Below are positions 8,005 through 17,100 of a DNA stretch of 64,000 nucleotides, one piece after another; within the stretch, counting starts at the first letter, position 1, and every line of letters starts with the position of its first letter. A program made the translations under genes and the position numbers. The notes under the pieces are model-generated. The model made no database searches, had not been told where the DNA came from, and worked only from the letters and a program-made list of their open reading frames with translations. The stretch is from Streptomyces sp. MUM 178J (lineage in GTDB: Bacteria > Actinomycetota > Actinomycetes > Streptomycetales > Streptomycetaceae): positions 62,001 through 126,000 of the forward strand of contig NZ_JADWYQ010000006.1 in assembly GCF_022414575.1 (NCBI RefSeq), read 5' to 3'.

Positions 8005-9213
8005 ATGAGTCAGGACTCCGCCGCACCGGAGGCGGCACGGAAGCTCTCCGGGCGCCGACGCCGGGAGGTCGTCGCGGTGCTGCTGTTCAGCGGCGGCCCT
8101 ATATTCGAAAGTTCCATTCCACTCTCGGTGTTCGGGATTGACCGCCAGGACGCCGGAGTGCCTCGCTACCGCCTGCTCGTCTGCGGTGGCGAAGACGGCC
8201 CGCTGCGGACCACCGGCGGGCTCGAACTGTCCGCGCCCTACGGACTGGAGGCGATCGGCAGGGCCGGCACCGTGGTGGTGCCCGCCTGGCGTTCGATCAC
8301 CTCCCCGCCGCCGCTCGAGGCGCTGGAGGCACTGCGCCGGGCGCATGAGGAGGGCGCGCGGATCGTGGGGCTGTGCACCGGAGCGTTCGTGCTGGCCGCG
8401 GCAGGGCTGCTGGACGGCCGTCCGGCGACCACACACTGGATGTACGCGCCGACGCTGGCCAAGCGCTATCCGTCGGTCCATGTCGACCCGCGGGAGCTGT
8501 TCGTCGACGACGGCGATGTGCTCACCTCCGCGGGCACGGCGGCCGGAATCGATCTGTGCCTCCACATCGTGCGGACCGACCACGGCACGGAGGCCGCCGG
8601 GGCGCTCGCCCGCAGGCTGGTCGTGCCGCCGCGGCGCAGTGGCGGGCAGGAGCGCTACCTGGACAGGTCTTTACCCGAGGAGATCGGCTCGGACCCGCTC
8701 GCCGAAGTGGTGTCCTGGGCCCTGGAGCACCTTCACGAGCAGTTCGACGTGGAGACGCTGGCAGCACGTGCGTATATGAGTCGGCGCACCTTCGACCGGA
8801 GGTTCCGCTCCCTCACCGGCAGCGCGCCGCTGCAGTGGCTGATCACCCAGCGGGTGCTGCAGGCACAGCGGCTGCTCGAGACCTCCGACTACTCGGTCGA
8901 CGAGGTCGCGGGACGCTGCGGCTTCCGGTCCCCGGTGGCGCTGCGCGGCCATTTCCGCCGGCAGCTCGGCTCGTCCCCGGCGGCGTACCGGGCCGCCTAC
9001 CGGGCGCGACGCCCCCAGAGCGGAGAGTCAGGAAACCCTCCGGCAGTGGACGCGGTAGTGCCGGCCCAGGCGAGACGGGCCGGAGCGGTGGCAGGGCCCC
9101 TCGGCTCCGGCGCCACCGCGGCCATACCGCCTGAGCTGGGGAAACCGCCGTCCGACAGTTATATGTCAGGTCCCGGCCGTCCGAGCCTGCCCGGCCAGCG
9201 GAGTGCGCCATAA
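8005..9213 (+). CDS. adpA: AdpA, AraC-family master regulator of development
   Basis: The 402-residue protein matches AdpA/BldH in length (398-405) and layout. An N-terminal DJ-1/PfpI-like dimerisation domain (about 15-200, with [17 protein letters not shown]) is followed by a C-terminal AraC double helix-turn-helix (about 235-330, with [16 protein letters not shown] and [18 protein letters not shown]). AdpA controls sporulation, secreted enzymes and antibiotic genes. A TTA leucine codon at 8671-8673 (codon 223, within SLPEE) lies between the domains, as in other adpA genes, so translation should depend on the bldA tRNA. The ATG at 8005 follows GAGGGGGG. The orn gene follows 10 bases after the stop, as in S. 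coelicolor SCO2792-SCO2793. Confidence 0.97.
   Translation: MSQDSAAPEAARKLSGRRRREVVAVLLFSGGPIFESSIPLSVFGIDRQDAGVPRYRLLVCGGEDGPLRTTGGLELSAPYGLEAIGRAGTVVVPAWRSITSPPPLEALEALRRAHEEGARIVGLCTGAFVLAAAGLLDGRPATTHWMYAPTLAKRYPSVHVDPRELFVDDGDVLTSAGTAAGIDLCLHIVRTDHGTEAAGALARRLVVPPRRSGGQERYLDRSLPEEIGSDPLAEVVSWALEHLHEQFDVETLAARAYMSRRTFDRRFRSLTGSAPLQWLITQRVLQAQRLLETSDYSVDEVAGRCGFRSPVALRGHFRRQLGSSPAAYRAAYRARRPQSGESGNPPAVDAVVPAQARRAGAVAGPLGSGATAAIPPELGKPPSDSYMSGPGRPSLPGQRSAP
8671..8673 (+). promoter_or_regulatory. TTA codon in adpA (bldA control point)
   Basis: The in-frame TTA is the rarest codon in streptomycetes and is read only by the bldA leucyl-tRNA. It lies in the linker between the two domains, the position known for adpA. 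Confidence 0.95.
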
Positions 9214-9223
9214 GGTAGGACGC

Positions 9224-9835
9224 ATGAACGATCGCATGGTGTGGATCGACTGCGAGATGACCGGGCTCTCGCTGGCCGACGACGCACTCATCGAGGTGGC
9301 CGCACTGGTCACCGACTCAGAACTGAACGTGCTCGGTGAAGGGGTGGACATCGTCGTCCGCCCGCCGGACGCGGCGCTCGAGACGATGCCCGAGGTGGTG
9401 CGCGAGATGCACACCGCCTCGGGCCTCCTCTCCGAGCTCCCGAACGGCACCACGCTCGCCGACGCCGAGGCCCAGGTCCTCGCTTACGTACGCGAGCATG
9501 TCAAGGAGCCCGGCAAGGCCCCGCTCTGCGGAAACTCCGTCGGCACCGACCGGGGCTTCCTGGCGCGCGACATGCCCACGCTGGAAAAGTATCTCCACTA
9601 CCGGATCGTCGATGTCTCCTCGGTCAAGGAGCTGGCACGCCGCTGGTACCCGAGGGCGTACTTCAACAGTCCGGAGAAGAACGGCAACCACCGCGCCCTC
9701 GCGGACATCCGCGAGTCCATCGCGGAGCTGCGCTACTACCGGGAGGCGATCTTCGTTCCCCAGCCGGGCCCCGACTCGGACACCGCGAAATCCATCGCGG
9801 CCAAACACGTCCTCCCCGCCGCCCCGACCCCCTGA
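9224..9835 (+). CDS. orn: Oligoribonuclease
   Basis: This 3'-to-5' exoribonuclease degrades 2-5 nt RNAs and the linear c-di-GMP product pGpG. The 203-residue product has the DEDDh active site: WIDCEMTGL (Asp, Glu), then [15 protein letters not shown], then [14 protein letters not shown] with the catalytic His and Asp. The C-terminus carries an additional 20 or so Streptomyces-type residues. The ATG at 9224 is preceded by AAGGTAGGA, which overlaps the adpA stop, so the two genes are probably cotranscribed. As an Orn, it would complete the c-di-GMP breakdown begun by EAL enzymes such as CdgA in this window. Confidence 0.96.
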   Translation: MNDRMVWIDCEMTGLSLADDALIEVAALVTDSELNVLGEGVDIVVRPPDAALETMPEVVREMHTASGLLSELPNGTTLADAEAQVLAYVREHVKEPGKAPLCGNSVGTDRGFLARDMPTLEKYLHYRIVDVSSVKELARRWYPRAYFNSPEKNGNHRALADIRESIAELRYYREAIFVPQPGPDSDTAKSIAAKHVLPAAPTP

Positions 9836-9940
9836 CCCGGGTTCCCGCTCCCCGGACCACCCGATCCGAAACCCGGGCGCGAGCACCCTCCCGGACCCTG
9901 TACACTTTTTCTCGGCCGGTCGGGAGAAGGACCGGTCGCG

Positions 9941-10013
9941 GTGGGTATAGCTCAGCTGGTAGAGCACCTGGTTGTGGTCCAGGATGTCGCGGGTTCGAGT
10001 CCCGTTACTCACC
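9941..10013 (+). tRNA. tRNA-His (GTG)
   Basis: A full cloverleaf can be drawn. The acceptor GTGGGTA pairs with TACTCAC and the discriminator is C. The D-arm is GCTC/GAGC. The anticodon stem CCTGG/CCAGG closes loop TTGTGGT, giving anticodon GTG at 9974-9976. The T-arm is GCGGG TTCGAGT CCCGT. The G at 9940 supplies the G-1 expected of tRNA-His. CCA is not encoded. The island remnants that follow make its 3' end a likely attachment site. Confidence 0.97.
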
Positions 10014-10019
10014 CTGATC

Positions 10020-10064
10020 GATCAGCCGCTGACCTGCGGAAACAGGTCAGCGGCTGATCTTTTT
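10020..10064 (+). terminator. Rho-independent terminator after tRNA-His
   Basis: A perfect 17-bp stem (10020-10036 with 10043-10059) with loop cggaaa is followed by TTTTT. This is an unusually canonical terminator for a streptomycete. Confidence 0.93.
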
Positions 10065-10117
10065 CGTTCCTGGCCAAACCGTGGCCAAACCCGCCGAACG
10101 CGCGGACGGCCCCCGCC

Positions 10118-10250
10118 ATGGCCACCGTCAGGAAGCGCGAGCGCAAGGACGGTCCGCGACCCACCAAGTCCGTTGACTCCAGGGCGGACGAGGGAGACGC
10201 AGGAGTCCGACAAGTTCGGCGACGAGGACAGCGTTCAGTTCAGCGCAGGC
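10118..10250 (+). pseudogene. N-terminal remnant of a phage/ICE-type tyrosine integrase
   Basis: The ATG at 10118 opens MATVRKRERKDG, the usual start of an arm-binding domain of actinobacterial tyrosine integrases. After about 15 codons the similarity moves to another frame, where GRTRETQESDKFGDEDSVQF (about 10190-10249) resembles the GGTR...QSEKFGDEDSA segment of the same domain. The catalytic domain is absent. The piece lies 54 bases after the tRNA terminator, where the integrase gene of a tRNA-His-integrated element would sit. I read it as an internally deleted, frame-broken leftover. The family match is by eye only. Confidence 0.55.
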
Positions 10251-10614
10251 GGATGCATCACCATCATGCTCGCCGCGGGAGCGGTCGGCGGACCATCAGC
10301 AGCCTCCCCAGAAGCCGACGTACTCACGGCGTGGACTACAGGCTGCGCCGCCCTGTGGTGGGCCACCCAACGCGGCGGTCCGATTCTTCCGCCACTCCCC
10401 CACCGAAAGAGACCTTCACTCGACGCCGAAGCCGCGGGTCAGGACTACACCATCGTGCAGGACCTCGCCCCCCCATGCCGCCACCATGCCCTGAAACAGA
10501 GACCACGAGAGCCCTGCCACCCAGCGGGGCTCTCGCCGTTCCCGGGCCGAACATGGCGTCACAGAACGATCACACGCACCACACAGCCCGTAACCACACT
10601 GAGAACCTGAGCCA
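10251..10614. other. Gene-poor stretch after the integrase remnant
   Basis: I find no credible gene here. A hairpin with stem cgagagccc/gggctctcg (10506-10514 and 10527-10535) near the right end resembles a terminator, perhaps of the lost gene. The rest is decayed sequence of unclear origin. Confidence 0.4.
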
Positions 10615-11190
10615 ATGCGAATCCATCACGCAGCCGCCGCAGTCACTTCTGCCGCCATGCTCGCCGCACTGACCGGCTGCTTCGGCCCCAGCGAGGTCAC
10701 CACCGAGCCCAACAAGCCCGCCGTCAAAGCAGCCGACGAGGCCAAGGCACCCGCCGAGAAGAAAGCCGCCAAAGTCGCCGCCGTAGGCGACACCATCACC
10801 CTCACCGGCCACGACGAAGGCCTCAAGGTCGACGCCACCCTCAAGCAGTGGCTCGACCCCGCCAAGAGCGCCGACGAGTACATTCAGCCGCAGGACGGAA
10901 AGCGCTGGGTCGCCGCCCAGTTCGAGCTCGCCAACACCGGAACCGCGGTGTACGACGACAGCCCCAGCAACGGCACTCAGGTCGCCGACGCAGACGGCCA
11001 GCGGTTCCACTCCGGATACGGCGAGATCAGCGCCGGGCCGCTGATGACGTCGGCCGCGAAGGTGCCGCCCGGCGACAAGGTGCTCGGCTGGATCGTGTAC
11101 GAGGTCCCGAAGGACTCGAAGATCACAAAGGTGCAGTTCGGCCTCAACTCCGGCTTCGCCGACCAGACCGGACAGTGGGCCGTGAAGTAG
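10615..11190 (+). CDS. Secreted lipoprotein with DUF4352-like domain
   Basis: The product has 191 residues. A signal peptide ends in the lipobox LTGC (Cys22), followed by a Lys/Ala-rich linker (about 30-55). A beta-sandwich domain of the DUF4352/telomeric-repeat-binding-factor-like type covers about 60-190 (GKRWVAAQFELANTGTAVYD, then GWIVYEVPKDSKI). Such lipoproteins are common in actinobacterial mobile elements and have no assigned role. The ATG at 10615 has a weak upstream GAGAA. It stands alone inside the tRNA-His accessory region. Confidence 0.82.
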   Translation: MRIHHAAAAVTSAAMLAALTGCFGPSEVTTEPNKPAVKAADEAKAPAEKKAAKVAAVGDTITLTGHDEGLKVDATLKQWLDPAKSADEYIQPQDGKRWVAAQFELANTGTAVYDDSPSNGTQVADADGQRFHSGYGEISAGPLMTSAAKVPPGDKVLGWIVYEVPKDSKITKVQFGLNSGFADQTGQWAVK

Positions 11191-11629
11191 CCCTGCTCGC
11201 AGCACCCGATCCGGCCCGGCCGGCCCCCTCGTTGCGGCCGGGCCTTGCCATGCCCGGGAGATCCTCCCTAAGGGCGGACAGGACGCCCGCGTCACCCAGG
11301 CCGACTACGACGCCGTACGCCATCTCCACGCGGCTGCAACTGGAGTGATCGGTGTCAGGCACCGGCTGCCCTGGGCCAGTTCGGGATGCGATAGGGGCGT
11401 GATACTGGTGTGATCGCCTAAACAACAGTCGCCGGTTCCCCGAGGAACCCAGCGAGCCGGTGACCGACTACGGTCCGCCAGCGGCGTATCGGCTCAAGAT
11501 CCCGCCGGTCTCGTTGCGGAGCTGGGTGGTGGTCTTGCCGTAGTAGCCGCGAGCGTCCGCGGCGACGGGTGCAGGATTCGGCACGGGGCGGGAGAACAGC
11601 TGCGAACGGCGGGTGTTAGCTTCCTTCCC
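11191..11629. other. Intergenic stretch with possible HTH-gene scraps
   Basis: There is no intact gene in these 439 bases. At about 11290-11345 a frame reads VTQADYDAVRHLHAAATG, reminiscent of the start of a site-specific HTH protein, but it soon loses similarity. A second scrap, 11460-11543, is listed separately. Both suggest eroded mobile-element genes. Confidence 0.35.
11460..11543 (+). pseudogene. Possible truncated excisionase/MerR-type HTH scrap
   Basis: A GTG at 11460 opens 27 codons with PPAAYRLKIPPVSLRSWV before a TAG TAG double stop. The pattern A-Y-R-L-x-I-P-x-x-S-L-R-x-W resembles the helix-turn-helix of small excisionase or BldC-like proteins, which are usually 60 or more residues long. 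I consider it a truncated remnant. The match is short and could be chance. Confidence 0.25.
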
Positions 11630-12259
11630 GTGGTGACGCACCAGGACGAGACCAGGGCGGCCTACGACGGGGTCGTCGAACTGTATGCGTCGATGTTCGC
11701 TGATCGACTGGAGACGCAGCCGTTCTCGCGGAACATGATCGGCATCTTTGCCGAGCTGGTGCGCGGGACGGGGAACCTGCGGGCAGCCGATGTCGGCTGC
11801 GGACCCGGACATTTGACGGCCATGCTGCATGACCTGGGGCTGGACGCCTTCGGACTCGACCTCTCCCCAGCCATGGTCGACCACGCCCGGCGGGCCCATC
11901 CGGTGCTGCAGTTCGACGAGGCGCGGATGGAGGCCCTGCCAGTCGAGGACGGCGCGCTCGGCGGCGTGCTCGCCCACTACTCGATGATCCACACCCCTCC
12001 CGGGGAACTGCCCGCGCTGCTCGCCGAGCAGGCGCGTGTCCTGGGCCCAGGGGGCCTGCTCCTGGCCTCGTTCTTCGCGACCGACGGGCCCGAGCCGGTC
12101 CGCTTTGACCACAAGGTGACGCCCGCCTATAGCTGGCCGGCGGACCGGTTCGCCGAGCTGCTGACCCGGGCCGGGCTCGTCACGTTCGCCCGGCTGCTCC
12201 ACGACCCGGCCTCTGAGCGGGGCTTCCTCGACGCCCACTTGCTGGCCCGCGTCCGCTAG
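11630..12259 (+). CDS. Class I SAM-dependent methyltransferase
   Basis: The 209-residue product has the methyltransferase type 11/25 fold. Motif I is ADVGCGPGHLTAML (about 52-65), the acidic motif II is FGLDLSPAMVDHAR, and LPVEDGALGGVLAHYSMIHT is the post-motif region. The N-terminus (TRAAYDGVVELYASMF) matches the family of small-molecule or unknown-substrate methyltransferases common in Streptomyces. No substrate can be assigned. The GTG at 11630 is followed by a second GTG, so the start is uncertain by one codon. It lies between two remnants in the tRNA-His accessory region. Confidence 0.87.
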   Translation: MVTHQDETRAAYDGVVELYASMFADRLETQPFSRNMIGIFAELVRGTGNLRAADVGCGPGHLTAMLHDLGLDAFGLDLSPAMVDHARRAHPVLQFDEARMEALPVEDGALGGVLAHYSMIHTPPGELPALLAEQARVLGPGGLLLASFFATDGPEPVRFDHKVTPAYSWPADRFAELLTRAGLVTFARLLHDPASERGFLDAHLLARVR

Positions 12260-12332
12260 AGCATGGCCTTCTACTGGTGTCCTCGCGTACTCAAGTGTCG
12301 CCAGGTGCCCGACGAGGACATGGCGCGGGACG

Positions 12333-12480
12333 GTGCAGACCCGGCCGCTCCACGCCTATCTGTGCTGGCGCAACGCCAAGCCCGCCACCCCGACGTCCTC
12401 GCCGCACAACGCAAGGAACGCTCTCGCATTCGCACGAGAAGGGCATCCGCTGGGGCGGCAGACCAGCTCTCACGGCGTGA
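12333..12480 (+). pseudogene. Frame-broken C-terminal remnant of a transposase-like gene
   Basis: Three successive frames read as one protein tail. RPLHAYLCWRNA (12339-12374) continues in the next frame as RHPDVLAAQRKERSRIR (about 12382-12432). That continues in the third frame as HEKGIRWGGRPALTA and a stop (12433-12480). The joined sequence resembles C-termini of Streptomyces transposase-type proteins (…WRNANARHPDVLAAQRRERARI…GIRWGGRP) that I recall. Two single-base shifts, near 12376 and 12433, would break the gene. The family name is uncertain; the decay is visible directly. Confidence 0.5.
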
Positions 12481-12900
12481 TCAAGAACCCTCAAGCCTTT
12501 CTGGCTGGAGGCAGCGGGCCCACTGTGCAGCCAGGCGGTACCGACTCCCGAACCGGTGCCGCTCTCCGCAGTGACACCGTGGGGTTTCGCAGCAGCGGCC
12601 AGCCTAGGCAACCGGCCCGCATCAGGGATGCAACTCCTCTCGAAACCCGCCTCGGAGTCGACATGCTCCGCGGCCACCACCCGAGGCGGAACCACACACT
12701 CTGCCGTGATCACGAATCCCCCTTCACCGTGAGGCACACCTGAAGGTCATGATCAGGTCAAGATACGGGGCGGAATCGGCCCCACCAGACATCACAAGGC
12801 TCACACGCCTCATACGCCATGGTCTTGTGGATGGATGCGCGGACCAGTGTCCGCCGCGCTGACCAGATGCAGTTCCGTTACCACGTAGAGGGGGAACATC
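12481..12900. other. Lower-GC intergenic stretch
   Basis: I see no gene. Base composition is clearly less G+C-rich than the surrounding chromosome (for example gatcaggtcaagatacggggcg around 12752), which continues into the next genes and suggests transferred DNA. The promoter of the operon starting at 12901 should lie here; GAGGGGG at 12887-12894 is its ribosome-binding site. Confidence 0.45.
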
Positions 12901-13506
12901 GTGATCGGAAGACTGGCTCGCTCCCATCCTAGCCGTGTGGCCGTCGGTGTCGCCGCCGCAGGTCTGCTGGCTGCTGGATACCCATCCTCCGCCGCAGGAC
13001 AGGAAACCGACAGGATCTCTACCGCCACGACTGCCAGCCTGCCGGTCGAGACTTCAAAGGAACCAGCCGATTCCTTAAACGCCGTCGCGGGTGTGCCTAT
13101 CTCTGCCACAGCGACCACGGAAACGCGCAAGATAGCCGCGGACTCTCCCCAGGCGGTGAAGGCCACGTCCAACCTGTGTGGGTCTGGATTCAACCTCCAG
13201 CATGCCGAGCGGCTTCCGGACGAACGCCGGTTTGGAACCCTGTACACGTATCAGCGGAACTACAGTCCCTTTGAGAGCTGCGCAGTGTTCGACAACAACC
13301 TGGGGACGCGCAAGTACATGAAGCTGAAGCTTTGCCCCAGCAGCCTCCTCAAGCCTTGCAACGTAGATGAGGGCAACTTTACCCAGTACGCCGGTCCGGT
13401 GCGCCTAAAGGACGGCTGGTGCTCTCGCGTTACGGCGATCATGAAGGACTACAAGTCCTCCGGCGCGGCTCTGATCGACCGCCAGTTCACCATTCGCTGC
13501 AACTGA
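12901..13506 (+). CDS. Secreted cysteine-rich protein, SapA-like
   Basis: The 201-residue product has a signal peptide (VAVGVAAAGLLAAGYPSSAA), a Thr/Ser-rich spacer and a compact domain from about residue 95 with six cysteines. NLCGSGFNLQ, then NVDEGNFTQYAGPVRLKDG, recalls the spore-associated protein A (SapA) fold (CG-GY … DSG-Y-YYAGPV … KC). The GTG at 12901 follows GAGGGGG. Codon 59 (13075-13077) is TTA, implying bldA dependence. Gaps of 13 and 83 bases to the next two genes indicate an operon with the NucA/NucB protein. The role is unknown; SapA-like identity is inferred by eye. Confidence 0.7.
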   Translation: MIGRLARSHPSRVAVGVAAAGLLAAGYPSSAAGQETDRISTATTASLPVETSKEPADSLNAVAGVPISATATTETRKIAADSPQAVKATSNLCGSGFNLQHAERLPDERRFGTLYTYQRNYSPFESCAVFDNNLGTRKYMKLKLCPSSLLKPCNVDEGNFTQYAGPVRLKDGWCSRVTAIMKDYKSSGAALIDRQFTIRCN

Positions 13507-13519
13507 AAGGCGTGAGGGC

Positions 13520-14095
13520 ATGCCGTCTTCCACGATCGACCGCGCAGCCGCCGTGCTTGTCTCGGCTGTGGCGCTTGGTGCTCTGACCACCGGTTGCGGG
13601 GCGCCTCCAAGCGATCCAGTGGCCAGTTCCGTGCAGGAGCCTGCAGCGCTCGCCGGGACCACACCCTCTGCCCCGTCGCCGTCTCCGTCGCCGGATGTGG
13701 AGCAGGACGAGGTGAGTAGGGAGCGGGCAGAACGCGAAGCGGTGCCGGGCGCCGTTCCCGTCACGCCGGGCGTGGCGCAGGACAGTGAGGACCCCGGCGA
13801 CCCTGTCGCGAAGCAAGGAGACGTGGCCGTGTTCGCTCCGGTGCGGAGCGGCAACGAGGTCACAGTTCCGGTGAACATCACGAATACAAGCGGAAAGCGG
13901 ACGGTGTACCGCGTTGAGGTACGGGCGACCGGTCCAGGCGGCTTCGACGTCACGCAGTCCATGGAGACCGGAACGGTAGGCGTCTATCCGGGCGCGTCAT
14001 GGCCGACTGAGCTGACGTTCACCGATCCCGGCAAGCCGGTTCCTGACAATCCTCGCATCACCATTGTCAGGGCCAGTACCGAAGTCATCGACTGA
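13520..14095 (+). CDS. Lipoprotein of unknown function
   Basis: The 191-residue product has a signal peptide ending in the lipobox LTTGC (Cys26). A Pro/Ser/Glu-rich disordered linker (about 35-100) follows. A small beta-sandwich (VTVPVNITNTSGKRTVYRVE and onward, about 110-190) is of the FxLYD/DUF4352-like type that extends surface proteins. It begins 13 bases after the SapA-like gene and precedes the NucA/NucB gene, so it is probably cotranscribed. The charged E/R stretch SRERAEREA lies in the linker. It might tether or chaperone the large protein on the surface, which is speculation. Confidence 0.7.
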   Translation: MPSSTIDRAAAVLVSAVALGALTTGCGAPPSDPVASSVQEPAALAGTTPSAPSPSPSPDVEQDEVSRERAEREAVPGAVPVTPGVAQDSEDPGDPVAKQGDVAVFAPVRSGNEVTVPVNITNTSGKRTVYRVEVRATGPGGFDVTQSMETGTVGVYPGASWPTELTFTDPGKPVPDNPRITIVRASTEVID

Positions 14096-14178
14096 CCGCC
14101 ATTCAGGGCCAGAGCACGCACTGTTGTGCGCGCTCTGGCCCTGGCCGTCTTGGAAGACCATACGAACGGGAGACCTCT

Positions 14179-17100
14179 TTGAGAGTCCGCACACGGCGGG
14201 TGCACATACCCATCGCTCTCGCCCTGGCGACTGTGATGTCCGTTCCGCTCACCCTGCCGGCACAGGCACAGGATCCGACTACTCCTCCCAAGAGCGCGGC
14301 GAACGGACCCGCCGAGGCCAAAAGGCCGGACAAGAAGTACCCGTCGGCGATACCCAGCCACAAGCGCAAGGAAATTACTGGCGCGGCAAGTGATCGGGCA
14401 CTGACCACGTCCGGTGACGGAACCGGATTCCACCTCTTGACCGCTGAGGGAGGAGCCGGTTACGAGTGGAAGACCGCGGCGACCTTATCCGAGCCCGGTT
14501 TTGAGGCCGGGACGTGGATCGGCAACGCGTGTGTGACGGGTTCGGGGAAGCGGGCGGCTGTGGCTTACGCCCCGCGTACGTTCACCAACAAGCCCGAGCT
14601 GATGGTGCGGGGCGCGTTCGCCGCTGTTGTGGACCTTGAGTCCGGGAATGTGAAGAAGTTGCCGTTCCAGGCGTCGCTGGCCTATTTCAGTCCGGGCTGC
14701 GGCGCCGGCGAAGAGGTCGTGTTCACGCAGCTGTCGCACGACGGCGATGCCGAGCAGCAGACCCGGTTGATCAGTGTGGACGCGGCCACGGGTAGGGCGG
14801 CGGAGCCGGTCGCCTATCCGGGGCAGGTCACGTCGGCCGTGCCGGTGAAGGACGGCATCGTGGCCGCGCACGGCAGCCGTGTCGTCAAGGCCGGGGCGAA
14901 CGGGAAGCTGACGCAGGTTGCCCGCACCACGTCTGTGCCGTTTCAGCTCACTGTGGACGCCGATGGCGGCATCACGTACATCGATCGCACCAGGGCCGAC
15001 AGCAGCGGCCGGAAGTCGATCAGTTTCGCCCGGCATCTGGCGTCGGGTCAGCTCCGCGAGCGCAACGCCGTGCCGGTCACTGTGGCGTCCGGCCGCCTCA
15101 CCGACTGGGACCTGGCCTCCACCGCCGAGGGCACCGTGTTCATCACGGGCAAGGCCAAGACCAACGGCAGGCTGCCCAAGCGGGTGAAGAACCCCGGCGG
15201 CATCGCCAAGGGAGCCCGGCTGTCCACACGCGGGCAGGCGGCCGTCACCACCGCGTGGGCCGACGGCAAGGACACCCGTATCCGGCCCGACGAGGCGCTG
15301 ATGGAGCGTACGGCCCGCACCAGCCTGCGCATCCTCACCACCGGCAAGACCGTGACCCTCGATGCGTTACCGGGAAGCAAGCGGATCGGCGGGGCCAAGG
15401 CCGAGCAGCAGGGGCGGTCAGCATCCCCGGCGCTCCCCCAGCCCGCCAGCGGTCTGTCGGCCCAGACGGCCCGCACGCGCGCTGTGGCGGCCTCGCCGTC
15501 CGATCCGGGTGAGGGTGAGTCCGAGCGGACCTGTTCGGTGGGCCGTAATGATGTGCGCAAGCAGGCGTTCCAGCCCACGCCGCGTCAGGTGGAGTGGGCG
15601 GTGGACCAGGCCGTGGTCGGCAGGCTGGACTTCTACCGGTCGCCGAACTGGAAGAACACCGGCACCGGCGGCTACACACCGCAGAACCTCTTCCCGCCGA
15701 TCCTCCTGGAAGGCGACCCCAACGGGACGCTGGACTCCGAGGACGGCGACAACGACCGCTGGCACATCCCTGCCCAGATCCTCCTCGGCGTCACCGCCCA
15801 GGAATCCAACATGTGGCAGGCAACGAGGTTTGCTGTTCCCGGCGTCACCGCCAACTCCCTGATCGGCAACTACTACGGCGTCGACTACGCCGCCTCCGGC
15901 GAACAGCTCGACCCCTGGCGGATCAACTGGGACGACGCCGACTGCGGCTACGGCATCACCCAGGCCACCGACGGCATGCGCCTGCCCGGCCATGGCCAGC
16001 CCACGCTCAGCCGGCTGAAGCAAGAAGCCATCGCCCTGGACTACACCGCGAACATCGCCGCCGGCGCGCAGATCCTGTCCGAGAAGTGGAACCAGACCCG
16101 CAACGCCGGGATGAGCGTCAACGACGGCCACCCCAAGTGGATCGAGAACTGGTTCTTCGCCCTGTGGGCCTACAACTCCGGCTTCTACCCCACCCCCGAC
16201 TCCGCAGGACACTGGGGCGTGGGGTTCACCAACAACCCCGCCAACCCGCTGTGGAAGGCCAACCGCACCCCCTTCCTGGAAAACCACTCCGGCGGGGACG
16301 ACTACAGCCACGCCGCGCACCCGCAGGACTGGCCGTATCAGGAGAAGGTCATCGGCTGGGCAGCCCGCCCCATCGCCGCACTCTTCGGCCCCGGCGACAT
16401 CAAGGCCGGATACCGCCCCGCCTGGTGGAACACCGCAGCCGACCGCACAGCCGCCAAACCGCCGATCGACCTGTTCTGCAATGAATCCAACTTCTGCGAC
16501 CCGGGCAGGATCGGCGAGGGCGACTCCAACGACCCCGGCCAAGGCGCCTGCCTCATCGACGGCGACAAAACCAACCCGCACTGGCTGCACTGCTGGTGGA
16601 ACCAACCCGTCGAATGGAAAAGCTGCGACCGCGGAGCACAATGCGGCTACCAAGTCCACCGCTTCAACACCAGCTACCCCGAACAACCCGACGCCAACTC
16701 CTACCCGCCCCGCTGCTCCACCGGCCTCCCGGCCAACGCGCTGATCGTCGATGACGTGAAGGCAGGCGTGACCCCGGCCGGATCTGATGCCAGAAGCTGC
16801 GGGCCCGTGAAGTCCGACGGCACCTTCACCTTCGACTTCACCGAGTGGCAGGGCACCTATCCGGGGAAGATCGACACCCACCAGATCGGCGCCGGCTACC
16901 AGAACCACTTCTGGTTCACCCACACCCGCCAGCCCGAAGCCTTCCCCGGCAACGCCAACCGCATGAAGATCACCGGCACCTGGAAACTCGGCCAGAAGAT
17001 CACCTCCCACGGCGGCCAGGCCAAGGTCTACGCACACATACCCGACCACGGCGCACAAACCAAGGAAGCCATCTACACAATCAAGCACGCCAACGGCACC

